Both the position numbers and the translations under genes were made by a program. The notes below the pieces were generated by a model. That model made no database searches. It was given only the letters and a program-made list of their open reading frames with translations, and had not been told where the DNA came from. A DNA stretch of 64,000 nt from Circinella minor (taxonomy: Eukaryota; Mucoromycota; Mucoromycetes; Mucorales; Lichtheimiaceae): assembly GCA_016758965.1 (NCBI GenBank), contig JAEPRB010000154.1, forward strand, positions 1 through 64,000, in the 5' to 3' direction. Position 1 is the first letter of the stretch. The number at the start of each line of letters is the position of its first letter. Shown piece by piece: positions 1-12,297 of the stretch.

Positions 1-874
1 TTCAGTAATACTATCAACTTACTACCTTAAATTTTGAAAATATTTTGTGAAAAAAAAACTAAGTCAGAGAGTTTTCGCCTTTTTTAGAACCTACCTAGAA
101 CATTCGTGCCATGTGCCATGCCTATACTATTTTTCCTTCTCGTTTGAACTATTTAACCTTTCTATTTTTGGCGTAGAGGCTCTCTTATTTCTTTTGAAAC
201 AGCTTCTTTCCCTTAAAGTATGTGTTTATTTGGGGTGCTTTTACTTCTTTTCATATTTATTAACATTATAAAATTTTTTATATTCTACTATTGAATCTTT
301 TTTTTTCTTACGTAATTATAAGCCGGTCGTATAAATTTTATTCAAGTTAGTTAAATTTGATTGAATTATTTCTTTTCAAGTATATTATACAAGTAAAAAA
401 AACTACATACACAGGTCGAATATCATAATACAGTATCTAGCATAATAGTGGCTCCTGATCTCAACATATAATTACAGTATACATTATTTTTCATAATATA
501 AAAAAGTCGTCATCGAATAGAAACCTGATATGATGAATTATAGCCTTTTCCTGATAAAAATCGTGAGAGCCGTTTTTGGATATACAAAAATATATAGCGA
601 TAAACTCAGTAATATGTATAACTTTTCATATCATCACAATAATTATTCTCGAGTCAGTATAAGGTGAGTTACTTGAATACGCGAATTTTCGTTTTTTTTA
701 ACCCCATTTTGAATTTCAGCAAAGGATTTTTGCGTTCACGCTTTCCCACCTTCCCTCTTTTTTTTTTAGGGTCACTCCATTCACACACACTATTTTTTTT
801 CTTTCTCTCAAAATTACTGGCTTACAAAAAAAAAACAATAACATAATTACCAAAAACTATATATATATTTAAAA
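1..874. other. Left-edge non-coding stretch
   Basis: AT-rich DNA with homopolymer runs and no open frame showing protein-like composition on either strand. The last 200 bases form the likely promoter and 5' UTR of the checkpoint gene starting at 875, with a T-rich stretch around 760-830 and an A-rich run just before the ATG. No RNA gene seen. Confidence 0.5.
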
Positions 875-2696
875 ATGGACGATGAACAAAGACAAGCAAT
901 TCTAGACAACATTCCAGAATTTTCTACCATTGAAGGACAAAAAGAAAATGTTATGCCACGTCGTGAAGGTCGTAGTGCTACTTCTTTAGTTACTTTATAT
1001 AATACTTCTTCAGAAGAACGTGAACAACAATTACAGCAAGGTCATGATCAATTTTCACTTGAGCTTCAAGATTCTAATGATCTTGATGACCCACTCGATG
1101 TTTATCTTCGTTACATTCGTTGGACGATTGAAATGTATCCAGGAGGACATAGTCAATATTCTGACCTTAAAGGTCTATTAGAAGAAACTACATCTAAATT
1201 TCAACAATCAAAAAGATATCAAAATGATATTCGATATTTAAAAGTATGGATAAAATATATTGATTATTTGGATAATCCAGAAGAAGCATATCAATTATTA
1301 ATGCGAAATCATATTGGTGATGCTTGTACATTATTTTATGAAGAATATGCAAATTATTTGGAAGGAAGAAAACGTTATGAAGATGCAAAAATAATTTATG
1401 ATAAAGGATGGAAGTTAAATGCAGAACCAAAAGAAAGGTTAGAAAGAAAAAGAAAACAATTTATGATTAGAATGGAACAACAACGACAAGAACAAGAAGA
1501 ACATCAACGAAATGCATTTTTATCAAATAATCGTGTTCCTTTGGGAATGAAATATGATCATTCCTTAATATCTCCATCAAGAGAACAACAGTTACAAAGA
1601 TCAACATCTGCTTCATCATCATCATCATCAAGGAGAGCACAATTTTCTGTTTATACTGGACCAGAAATAGATAATACCCCCGTACCTACATCTACATCGT
1701 CATCATCAGCACTTGTGGATAATTCTCGCCAACGACCTGAAAATCAATCAGAAGTCTCTACATTTTCAGGAACAACAATACCACAAAAACCATATCGAAG
1801 ACCAAAACAACGATCTTCTTTTACTGTTTTTCGAGACGATGTAAGATTCCCCTTTTTTTGAGAGAAAGAGAGATTATTTTATTTAAAATGGGATATTACA
1901 AAGTAACTTGATATTTATACTAAAATATTCACATACGTATATTTTTATTATAAAGGAACAAACACAAGGAGAAGAAGAAGAAGAATCAATAACTCAACAA
2001 TCAAATAATAACAGCATTTATTCTCACAACAGTAATAATACTAATACTCGAACTATAACAAAAAATACAAAATCATTATCATTATCATCAACATCACTGT
2101 CAAAAATGACTGAAAAATTTAATACCAATCGACATTTATATATCAAAACTTATGATTCTAAAGGCAACACAGAAATCATTGCAGCTACTAAAGATTGTTT
2201 AAAAAAATCCAATAATCCTAAACAAGAACCTATTAGCTTTGAAGAATTACGTTATCAATCTCTTGAAAAACAAATTCAATTAGAAATGTTACGAACATCT
2301 TCTACTATAACAAATTCATCATCCTTCTTTTCCAATCCACTTTATAATGATCCTGAACCTAGTCAATTAACACAAGAAACTAAAAACGCAACAGATTTAG
2401 TAAACGATTTAATATATGGACAAGGAAAAGAACAAGATGAAAATAATATACAAGAAGAAGAAGAACCTTTATCATTTACACCACAAAATATTCAAAGATA
2501 TCATACAGATGAAAATGCAATAGATTCAGGACCGTTATCAAAAATGAATTTATCAAGAAAAGAATCTTCTAATTCTTTATTTGAAGAACCTTTTATAAAT
2601 AATCATAATAGTGATAATGAAGATTTGGATTATGCAATGCGACAAGAAGCTGAAAAAGCAAAACGGATACCTTCAAAACGAACTCGACCTTATTAA
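875..2696 (+). CDS. MAD3: Mad3/BubR1-like spindle assembly checkpoint protein
   Basis: Two exons, 875-1840 and 1956-2696 (intron GTAAGA...AAAG, phase 0), giving 568 residues. Residues about 70-200 form the Mad3/BUB1 homology region 1 (TPR-like; DDPLDVYLRYIRW, then the WIKYIDY and FYEEYANYLE helices), which docks on the kinetochore scaffold and Cdc20. Ahead of it is a KEN box (QKENVMP, residues 23-25), the degron-like motif used to inhibit APC/C-Cdc20. FTVFRD at 316-321 fits the ABBA consensus F-x-[ILV]-[FHY]-x-[DE], and a weaker FSVYTG lies at 257. In exon 2, PISFEELRY (about 414-422) looks like the GLEBS Bub3-binding motif. No kinase domain follows, so it is a Mad3-type rather than Bub1-type protein. 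Only one KEN box is visible, whereas budding-yeast Mad3 has two. The ATG chosen is the first in frame after an A-rich leader. Confidence 0.88.
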
Positions 2697-2922
2697 AAAA
2701 GTCTCCTCTCCTCTTCTCTTTTTTTTTGTTCTTCATTTATTCATACTTGTTATTAGTTCATTCAATCATATTATTATTATTTTGCTGTAAATGTGATTTT
2801 TTTTTATAAATGTATATGTTTCTTTTGTCACACACATCAAAATTTAAGGAGGTCCCTGAAATTTATATATGCGACAGGAATACAGCACGACACGTTCTCT
2901 TTTTTTTTACGTTTCTTTCCTT

Positions 2923-2953
<31 letters not shown>

Positions 2954-2954
2954 A

Positions 2955-3757
2955 ATGTATAATCTACAACAACGTGCCAATGTAAATAATATATAAATTA
3001 TAAAAGTAAATATTATTTGTTTTACTTAACTTTTATTATTAGGTGCTTTTCTCTTTTGCAATAACGGCAATTGGTACCATTCTTGCTTTAGTTGCTACCA
3101 TCTCATCCATCTCTGGATATCCTTGCATTGAAAGTGACATTAAAGTTGATTCAAACACTTTACGTGTGTAAGTAAATAATGAATAGATCTTTTAATAGTA
3201 ATAAGATATATATACATGATATTATTAAAACTAGTAATAAATTATTGATTTAATTACTTTAAAAATATAGTGTAAGTCGACGTTATGGACCTGATTATTA
3301 TGATTATGGTACACCTAAAAGTCATTTTGCGCGTTTAGCTTTTGATTTAGATGCTGATTTTACACCTATCTTCAATTGGAATACTAAACAAGTATTTGTT
3401 ACTGTCATTGCTGAATATGAGTCTAAAACACATGATCGTAATTCAGTTGTATTATGGGATACTATTATTAAGAGTAAAGAAGAAGCTAATTTGAATTTAC
3501 GTAATATCGCCAATAAATATGCTTTAGTGGATGTTAGTCGAAAATGGAGGTAAGATCGAAATGTTTTTTGGTAAAGAGAAAAAGAGGTAATTCCCTTGTT
3601 GTCAACTAAAATACCCTTTTATATTTATGTATATATTAGTCATCAACAAGCCAACTTATCATTACATTGGGATGTAACACCTTATGTTGGTCTTATTCAA
3701 GGTGGTCATACACCTTCTCAACCAGCTAATATTATTCTTTCACCTGCTGCTACCTAA
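2955..3757 (+). CDS. SPC3: Signal peptidase complex subunit 3 (Spc3/SPCS3)
   Basis: Four exons: 2955-2981, 3043-3167, 3271-3549 and 3640-3757, with phases that close exactly to 182 residues, the usual family size. The first exon codes only nine residues (MYNLQQRAN); the N-terminal MYN-x4-RAN and the membrane anchor after it (residues about 10-31, VLFSFAITAIGTILALVA) are typical of the family. The lumenal part carries the conserved FDLDADFTPIFNWNTKQVFV stretch, the VVLWD motif and a C-terminal LSLHWDVTPYVG. The protein is a type II ER membrane subunit required for signal-peptide cleavage, working with Spc2 and Sec11. It follows the Mad3 gene on the same strand after about 260 bases. Confidence 0.93.
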
Positions 3758-4043
3758 ACTACTTAATCATCCTTTAAACGAAATAAAAAAAATGGGATAT
3801 TTTTTTTATCTTACTGTTCCAATTGATGGCAATGAATAATTGGGTCGGTATAATTATCATCCAATTCTATTCTTCAATGAATCGGGGTTGAATTTTTTTG
3901 AGACATCCTAGCGCCCCAGGGACAAAAAAAAAAAAAGAAGCTTTATAATTTTTTGTGACTCGAATCTTGTTTTTTTGTGTGAATGCCGACCCCCTCATCT
4001 TTTTTGCTTATAACCTACACAAATAATAATAATAATAATAATA

Positions 4044-4167
4044 ATGTTGCGATCAAGTAGTACTGCATTAAAAAGTCTTCAATGGCGTTCACCTTTGGTT
4101 GTTTTAAGACATCAATCTACTGCTACAGCTGCTGCTTCTGCTCCACCCTCTTCTACTCCTGAAGCCG

Positions 4168-4199
<32 letters not shown>

Positions 4200-4463
4200 C
4201 CAAAAGAACAAAATAAAAAGCAACCACTTTCTGCTCGTCTTGGTGGTTCAGGTCGTGGTAAAACATTGGAAATTAATGATCCATTTTCTCAATTTTTAAA
4301 CAATGGTCAACAAAGAAATAAACGTATGCAACAACGTGGTAAACCAAGAACACATGGTTCTTCACCTGGACAATTTGACGATGCTACTACTGATAGTAAT
4401 ACTATGACTGCTACTAGTGACGAACAACAACAACGACATAAACAACAACGACATAAACGACAA

Positions 4464-4494
<31 letters not shown>

Positions 4495-4976
4495 GAGGAC
4501 AACAACAACAAGATAGACCTAGACGTCAAGAAGTATCCTCTTCTTCTTCACCTAATGGTGATAATAACAATAGACTTCAACGACAACAAAAACAAAAACA
4601 ACAAAGACAAGGTGGAAAGAATACAACAAGAAAAGGAGGATTAGAAAATCGAAGAGTAACAACATTTATTGATAAAGATATTGATTGGACATCGATGAAT
4701 ACATTAGAAGAAATTCAAGAAAATGAAACATTAGTAGGATCTATTGATAATGAACAAACAACTGAAGATCGTGAAAAAATGATGATGGAATTACAAACAG
4801 GAGATTATGAAAGATATTTCCAAGTATCCAAAGGAATGGAATTTAGTCCAATGATTAATGTAGATAGTATGAATTCTTTGATGGGTGGTAATGCAAGTTA
4901 TGGATTTGATCAAAAGGTAGCATTTTTAGCTGCCGTTTCCAAGGCTTCCAGTACTGGTGTTGTTGCTAAGAAATAA
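4044..4976 (+). CDS. Probable mitochondrial Gln/Asn-rich protein, function unknown
   Basis: Single-exon frame of 310 residues beginning after a run of ATA/ATT repeats. The first 25 residues (Arg, Ser, Leu, Ala, no acids, RHQSTA end) look like a mitochondrial targeting presequence. A poly-Gln tract (residues about 43-52) precedes a basic block SARLGGSGRGKTLEINDPFSQFLNN, then a long low-complexity Gln/Asn/Arg region to about residue 205. The C-terminal 100 residues are well ordered: DIDWTSMNTLEEIQENETL, TGDYERYFQVSKGMEF, and a Gly-rich MGGNASYGFDQKVAFLAAVSKA tail. I do not recognise the family. A small-subunit mitoribosomal or assembly factor is possible from the basic, presequence-bearing layout, but this is a guess. 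Confidence 0.7.
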
Positions 4977-5762
4977 GAATATATATTAGCATTAATTATT
5001 ATTAATTGTAATAGAACCTTTTATAAATCCATTCATCTCCACAACCTATATAAATTACACATTCACCCTACCTACGCATAAAAAAACATACAAACATACA
5101 TTTTAAAAAAGTAAAAAAGAAATATTCAATTTATATATATACAAAAATCATTAGATATAATATTATTTATACATAACTCTTCTTTTATCTAAAAATATAT
5201 ATAAAAAGTTGTTACATATAAAAAATTTTATAATGATAAATTATAATTATACCCCTCTTCTCCCCTCTTCCCTTTTTTCTTTCCCTTCTCCTTTCCCCCT
5301 TAAAAAACTTTATATTTTTAAAAATATGGAAAAGAAGGAAGATATGTTATAACATGAGTTTTGACCCACATTTATAAAAGAAAAAAAATTCCCTGCATGT
5401 CCCCAAAATAATAACCTCCTCTCAAAAAAACAAAACAAAAATGATGTTGTGTAACACAATCAATTGGGAAATTTTATTTTTTTCTAAACACCGTGCACGC
5501 GTATTTATATATATATATAATGTTATGTATGGTGGTGTATTTCCATGGAACTTGGGATATAATAATAATAATAATAGCAGCAACAAACAATTGGAATGGG
5601 TCACACACTTTTCTTTCCAATCTTTTTATAACTTTTTCTTTTTTTCTCTTTTTCTTTCTCTTTCTCTTTCTTTCCCTTCCCCCCCCTTTTTTTTTTATTT
5701 ATAATATATATATATATATTTATTTTATTTTATTGTTTTTTCCTCCAAAAATAAATAAAATA
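4977..5762. other. Intergenic region with pyrimidine-rich leader
   Basis: Non-coding. Positions 5240-5310 and 5630-5760 are strongly C/T-rich on the plus strand, the second forming the probable 5' UTR of the gene starting at 5763. Several short open frames run through these tracts but consist of Phe/Leu/Ser/Ile runs. An MluI-box core (ACGCGT) lies near 5497. Confidence 0.5.
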
Positions 5763-8559
5763 ATGTCTTCTCAACCTACTTCTTATGATACAGAAAATGT
5801 TACAGTATCTTTATCTCGACTTGCTCTAGCAAAAGCGATCAAGACACCTGATGATGACGAAGAAGGAGGTGAATTTACAAATAGAGAACCTTGGACAAAA
5901 AGTATAATTTTTCACCAATCTCATGTTTCTAATTCAATGAGACAAAGTATGTTATTTCCCAATCAACCACGTCAACGTCAACCAGGACCAGGTCAACAAC
6001 AAAGAAGACCTCATTCACAAATGTTACTTCAACAACAACAACAACAAAGACCTCATTCACAATATCCTCAACAACGTAGAAGAAGTCAAAGTAGTTCACA
6101 TATGCTTGATCAATATCAAGAACAAGGTCAACATCATTCACAACAACAACAACGACAATCAAGAGCTACTTCTCCATCACCTCAACATTTACTTAATAAT
6201 ACTAATAATACTAGACCTCGTAGTAGTTATGAAATGTATAATATGCAAACATCTTCAAGTGATCGTAGTGGTAGTCAAGGTTCTTCTTCTCAACAACAAC
6301 AACAACGTACTATATATTCTCAACAACAAGGTATACTATCTTTTTTTTTTCTTTGGATAGTTAAAAAAAAGAATCATAATACAAACAAAAAACATTTATT
6401 TATTTATTTTTTTGCTGTGCATAAATTAATTAGGTCGACATAGTAAAATGATTGTCAACAGTGATATCGATGATGACGATGATGAAGAAGAAGAAGATGT
6501 ATCTTCTGGATCAGATGATGATGATGATGACCAATCTCAAACAACTCCAATGCCTAGAAAAAGTGCTTCTTTTCAAATTCTTAATAATCAAGCTGCTGCT
6601 GCTGCTTCTTCTTCAAGTACACCTATTCCTCGTTCTTATTCAAAACCTAATATTCAACAACCTAGTGACGATGATGATGATGATGACGAAGAAGAAGAAC
6701 AACAACAACAAAACAATCTTTCTAAAGAAAAAGGAAAACAACTTGTATCATCATTAAAGAATACTTCTGGTCGGAACTTACATGGTAAAGAAAAAAAAAA
6801 ACTCCACGTTTTCTTATTTTTCCAACCCGATTATATAGTTTCCACGTGTTCTATTTTCTTTACAAAATAATAATACATGTAACTAATTTATTTCAATTTA
6901 TTGTCGGTCTCAATAATTTTTATTTATTTATTATTATCTTATTTAGATAAACAACAACAATTACGACATAGTGATTCTGAAGATTCACATGATGATGATG
7001 ATTATGAAGAAGAAGAAGATGATGAAAGTGATCATGAAGATCGTGTTATACAACAACAACAAACTCTTCCTATGGCAAGAAGACCTTCTAGTACTCTTTT
7101 AGATAATGATGCATTAAATGCTCGACGTATGTCTACTTTACGACAATTAGAACGAGGTCCAAGTATGCATAAACGATCCCGATCACAAGGTGATTTAAAT
7201 TTAATGGCAGAACAACAAGCGGAGGCTCAAGTAGCTGCAGTCATAATGGAACAACAACAACAAGAACAACCTTATACAGAAGCTGTAGGTGGTAAATCAG
7301 GAGTGATTGAACGTTGGCGTCAAGGTGTAACAGAAGGTACTCCCAATAGTTCTCGACCTACCTCTGCACAAGGTTCTTCTTCATCAGGTGCATCTCCTGC
7401 TTCTGGTGGACTAGGAGGATCCGAAGAAATGAATATGATGATGAATCATGATCAAAGAGCATCATTTATTCCACCTATTGGATATCGACGTGAAAGACGT
7501 TCTACTATTGGTGAAATGGATATGATGTATTATCAAACTCAACAACAGCAACAACAAATGCAATGGCAAATGCAACAAGCAGCACAATTACAACAAATGC
7601 AACAAATGGCTCAAATTCAACAATATCAACAAGCGGCTATGATGATGCAACAACAACAACAACAACAACAACAGCAGCAACAATCAATGATGGGAACACC
7701 CATGCCTATGGGAATGGTTACTGCTAATACATCTCTTCCTGTTCAACAAGTACCAGCCAATCAAAATCCTAATCGTAAAAGTGTTTCAGCAATGGATTTA
7801 TTAGCACAAATGGAAAAGGAAAAAGAAGAAGCGAAACATAAACCTTTTAATCCAAAAACACGTGTTACTGCACCTAACGGTGCCAAGATTGATAGTGGAT
7901 TATTAGGTCGAGTACCAACAAATAAAAAGACACATAATCTTAATTTCCAACAATTACAACAACAAGGTGGAATGGATCGTAATAATAAATTTGCAATGCG
8001 TGCTAGTCGTAGTGATATGAATTTATCCACAATGATTCCAACAAGTCAAAGTGATATGAATTTATCATCTTATGATATGATGGGACCTTCTATTTCTACC
8101 TCTTCATCTAATTTGGGTAATAATCTTCAAGCAAGTCGAAGTGATATGAATTTATCTGCCACCATGAATTATCAACAACATAATAAACAAAGACGAAGTA
8201 AAAGTCCTGGACCTGAAAGAGGATTACGTTCATCAAGTGCTTTGGATATTAGTGCTATGGGTAATAAAAAAGCAGGAGCAGGACATAATAAATGGGGTAA
8301 TACGGATGCTCGACGAAGATCTGAAATGTTACAAGTTACACCAAGTATGTCTACACCTACAGGTCATAGACAATCATATATGCCTCCTTCTTCCAATAAT
8401 AATAATAATGGTTATGGACACTATTTGATGCCAATGAATAATGGTAGTGGGATGATAATGCAACCCAGTATGAGTTCTGGAAATCGGTCTGCTCCAATGA
8501 ATAATAATAGTAGTCGACGAAGTATGGCAAATTGGCCAACTAATGGTGGTTATCAATAA
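5763..8559 (+). CDS. Large disordered Gln/Ser-rich probable phosphoprotein
   Basis: Three exons, 5763-6330, 6434-6784 and 6947-8559 (junction codons Gly and Asp), total 843 residues. No globular domain is recognised. The protein is dominated by poly-Gln (longest at 7650-7685), acidic Asp/Glu blocks (6460-6530, 6665-6700, 6985-7040) and Ser. Basophilic kinase or 14-3-3-like sites recur: RRPSST, RRMST, RSRSQG, RRSTIG, RKSVS, RRSKSP, RRSEM. The peptide SDMNLS occurs three times between 8011 and 8157, with a related GDLNL at about 7190. The best-ordered part is around 7780-7960: SAMDLLAQMEKEKEEAKHKP, then FNPKTRVTAPNGAKIDSGL. The start at 5763 was preferred over a frame open from 5493 because the extra N-terminus is a translated pyrimidine tract. 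Could be a polarity, cell-wall or mRNA-binding regulator, but nothing decides this. Confidence 0.78.
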
Positions 8560-9438
8560 TTATTTTATTATAGTAATAACTACTTTTTATTTTTACTTTT
8601 CCTCTACCTCTCCCCCCCATTTTATTTCTTTACTACTACTAGTTTTCTCTTAGTATTGATTTGATAACATTCATATAGAATTCATACTTTTTTTTTAATT
8701 AATAACTTTTTCTTTTTTAATAACAATTAGTTTAATCACTCAATCACATTTATACACACATTTTATATACACATAATAACAAAGCATTATATTTTTTTTT
8801 TATTTTTTTTTTTGCATTATACATACTATTTGATATCAATTAAAAACTATATATATATATATATACTATAATATATGTAAGAGATATATTAAACACATTC
8901 AATACATAATATATCACTTTGTAGTATTATTATATTTTATATACATATAGGTTTCACAATATGACATATACTCCTTTATATTACTTAATATAGTTACTAT
9001 ATAGAATATATAGTATAGTATGTTGTTTTTAATCATTATAAGTACGTAGTTAGTACATATCCATCCAATTTATATAATACATTATAATTTTTTATATGAA
9101 TACGTAATAATGACAAAGTTTTTTTTTTTTTTTTAAAAAAAGAGATATGTATGTTTATACTTTATATATATATATATATATATCTTTGATATAATAATGG
9201 GAAAAGAAATGCTAGTTGGAAAAAGAAAGAGAGAAAAAGAATGAAGATAATGGATATATAAAGAAAAAAAAAACTTGAGAATGAACAATGCAGATAATAT
9301 CACTATTATTACTATTATGACTACTACTATTATGACTTATTATTATTGTGATATTCCCCCAATATGAGTAGTAGTAACCCTATTGTGGTTTTAAACTTTT
9401 TTTTTTTTTTAAAAAAAAATGGGTATTTTTTTTTTAGT
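8560..9438. other. Convergent intergenic region
   Basis: About 880 bases between two genes that end toward each other. Holds T- and A-homopolymers, several (TA)n runs (for example 8850-8865 and 9165-9182) and a short ACT/ATT-rich patch near 9300-9335. Serves as 3' UTR and terminator for both genes. No gene seen. Confidence 0.5.
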
Positions 9439-10207
9439 TTATCTTTTCTTTCGTGCTAAACGTTTCTTTAAATCATGTCTTGCAATAAATCGATCCATCC
9501 AACCATTAGATCCTTTAAATTCAATACCCTTTTTTTCAGCTACACTATTTGCTTTTTGCATAATCATAGTCCAAGTAACAGGTATACATTTACTTTCACT
9601 AATATCCATCCATTCCAATACTGCTTCTTCAATTTCCTACAAAAATAAATAATGATTTGAGGAAAAAGGTGAGTGACCATTTGGAGAAATGAGAATAATA
9701 ATACACACACCCTCTCTCTCTATCATTTTTATTTTTTTCCACCCCATTACTAATAAAGATATTTCTTACTGGAAATCGTCCTTTTTGAACGCGTGAAACA
9801 TTAGGTTTTCTTTCTGGACCTCCTGATGCACGTTCTTCTCCAATTCGTGCAATCAATCTTGAAATGGTAGATTTATTAGGTCTTCTATTTAAGCTATATC
9901 GATCGACGGCCCAATTAATTAATTCTTCATAAGTCATGGGTCTTGTTGTTGATTTTACTACTACTTTTTTATTATCTTGTTCTTGTTCTTGTTTTTGCTC
10001 TTGTCCTTCTTCTTGTTGTTGTTGTTGTTGCTGTTGTTCTTTTCTTTCTTTTTCTTTTGCTTTTTCTTTTCTTATTTTAATTTTATCAGCAAGATCCAAA
10101 TCTTTTTTTATAATTTCGTCAGATGGCATGGATCGCATATAATGATTATACATTTCATAACGTTGAGCATTACTAAGAAAAACGTTTTTCTTTAAAGACT
10201 TTGTCAT
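9439..10207 (-). CDS. Short CENP-B-type helix-turn-helix DNA-binding protein
   Basis: Two exons on the minus strand, 10207-9770 and 9636-9439, joined in phase 0 across a 133-nt intron (211 residues). The N-terminal half has a psq/CENP-B-like HTH: SNAQRYEMYNHYM, then, after a 50-residue Lys/Glu/Gln insertion with poly-Gln, the recognition part ELINWAVDRYSLNRRPNKST and ISRLIARIGEE. Exon 2 codes a Tc5/CENP-B second HTH: EEAVLEWMDISESKC, VTWTMIMQKANSVAEKKGI, and the hallmark GWMDRFIARHDLKKRLARK. The frame stops there, so there is no pogo-type DDE nuclease domain. It is either a domesticated DNA-binding stub of a pogo/Tigger transposase or a small CENP-B/Abp1-like factor. The frame is intact and the splice sites are good, which favours a functional gene. 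Confidence 0.8.
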
Positions 10208-10702
10208 GATATATATATATATATATATAAGATTTGTTTTTATATGTATAAGTTGTAATGTTGTGAGAGAGAGAAAGAAAAAATAAAAAAAGAAGAGTTA
10301 TTATTATTATTTTTTCTTATGTTGAAAATAACAAGGGTGAGTTTATAAGGGATAATTCTTGCATATTTGCTTGAAAAAAATAAAATAAATAGCTCAGCTG
10401 TACTTTATTTCCTCTCTCTCCCCCCCTCCTTCTCCCCCTCCTCCTCCTTCTTTTTTCCTTTGAAATATATATATATATATTCCCGGACAAAAAATAATTT
10501 GAACATAAAAAATAAATGTACATGTACACGTAATAACATAAACAAAAATGAATAATAGTAAATGATATTTACATAATAAGCCAGAGAAAAAAAAAGGATA
10601 TAAGGAAGTGTTTTGATAACAATTTTTTTTTTTGCACTTTATTTATAAAAAGTTCACATTTTTAATCATATACATATATTATTAACTAAAAAAAAAGAAA
10701 TA
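10208..10702. other. Divergent intergenic region
   Basis: Between the CENP-B-type gene (-) and the aldo/keto reductase pseudogene (+). Contains a (TA)n run just upstream of 10207 and a C/T-rich block at 10411-10460. Probably the promoter of the minus-strand gene. No gene seen. Confidence 0.45.
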
Positions 10703-12055
10703 ATGGTTAAACTACGAGAAATTGGAAAGAATACAGGCGTTTATATGAATCCTATTGTATTAGGTTGTATGGGGTATGTATACATATCAATAATAATAGT
10801 AATATGATTATACAATTAGTATACATTTAAAAAGTTCTATGTATCATCTATTTATCAACGTACGGCATAAAATCTATGTCATGTAAATATATAAATTAAT
10901 AGTAAAATTATTATAGAATGAGTGATTTTTATGGTTCACCCGAAAGCGAAGAAACTAATTTTAAAGTTTTGTATCGAGCCATTTTGAATTAAATTGTAAC
11001 TTTTGGGATACTGCCGAATGTTCTGTGAGGTCAAGGTGGCAAAAATGTATTAGATTACTTGGAATAAATACTTTAAAAGATCAGAAAATCGGAATACGTA
11101 AAGTTTTTTTTTTTTATGCATCAAATTTGGATTAGTACAAGATCCAGATAACACCAAATAAATTAATTGGGAGTTAATGGGAAAAACCAGAGATTATGTT
11201 TATCAATGGTGTGAAAATAGTCTTGAACGTCTTGATGTAAATAAAATTGATTTATATTATCAACATCGACTTGATCCAAAAACGTAAAGTATTCTTTTTA
11301 ATTAGTATAACTTTTAGACCTATTGAAGCAGAAACAGAAACAATAAAAGCAATGGCAGAATTGGTGAAAGAAGGTATAAATTGGTCTATCAGTAAATGTA
11401 ATTCAGAAACTTTACGTCGTGCTTATACAATCCATTCAATTATTGCTACAGTATTTAAATGGAATATTCACCTTGGATTTTGGATATTGAAGTCAATAGA
11501 TTACTTGAAACTACAAGAGAATTAGGAGTTACTATGGTTACCTAGTAAGTAAATAGATATACCATTTTATAATACGTATAAATAAATGTATTTGAGAAAT
11601 AATATAATAATAACAAAATGAAATGAAACCAATTTATATATATTAAGTAGTTCACCATAATTAGGTCGAGGATTTCTTACTGGGACTATTCAACCACCCA
11701 ATGATTTAACAGAAAATGATTGACGTAAAACATCTCCACAAAAAATTTGAATTTAGCGAATAATATTCATGCTTTAACGACAAAAAAGAGAATGTATTAG
11801 TTCACCTGAATTCATATTTGTTTAGGTATTAGCACAAGGCAAACATTTTATTACCATCCCAGAAACAAAAAAAAAAAAAAAAAAAACTGAAATATTTGGA
11901 ACAAAATATAAAAAGTGGACAAACTCACTTATCATAGGATGAATTAAAAGAAATGCGTCGTACATACTGTGAATGCCGCTAAAATAAGTGGGGCTCGACA
12001 AAAGACGAAAGGTGTCGCATTTTTTACCTTAAATATTAACAAGAGGATTAGATAA
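10703..12055 (+). pseudogene. Decayed aldo/keto reductase (AKR) gene
   Basis: The frame opens well: ATG at 10703, MVKLREIGKNTG then VLGCMG, intron (GG|GTATGT...TTATAG) and GMSDFYG at about 10918, the normal AKR N-terminus. It then breaks. Around 10988 a frameshift separates RAIL from ELNCNFWDTAE. Further on, recognisable blocks sit in different frames: [17 protein letters not shown] (about 11228-11280), ETETIKAMAELVKEGINW (about 11330-11385), SPWILDIEVNRLLETTREL (about 11468-11525), LGRGFLTGTIQPPNDLTEN with in-frame stops (about 11660-11720), VLAQGKHFITIPETK (about 11827-11865) and VNAAKISGAR (about 11970-12000). Many independent shifts and stops show real decay rather than a sequencing slip. 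Family role: NADPH-dependent carbonyl reduction, with the catalytic Tyr of the DFYG region still visible. Order and spacing of blocks match the YakC/AKR13-like group. Confidence 0.88.
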
Positions 12056-12297
12056 TAGTCTTTCTTTTTTTAAATACATTTTATTTATACAACTTATTAT
12101 ACATAATGTTTTTTTTTTGACCTTTTGTTTATATATATGAGCGAAGAAAAAATGACAATTATTATTTTAAATGTGAATTTCAAGAATACTAATAATAAAA
12201 GAAATTGATATAGTAAGAGAAAAAAAGTACATCTGAGAACAAAATATTAAGTTGAGGAGGGTAGGGTATATACAGTAATAAAGAAGAGTGGCTTTTT

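Noticed and set aside
5493..5762. N-terminal extension of the disordered protein from an upstream ATG
   Set aside because: The added residues are Phe/Leu/Ile/Ser runs from a C/T tract typical of leaders in this window; the ATG at 5763 follows it directly.
9936..10195. Plus-strand Ser/Cys/Phe-rich frames opposite the CENP-B-type gene
   Set aside because: They are antisense shadows of the poly-Gln and Lys/Glu codons of that gene.
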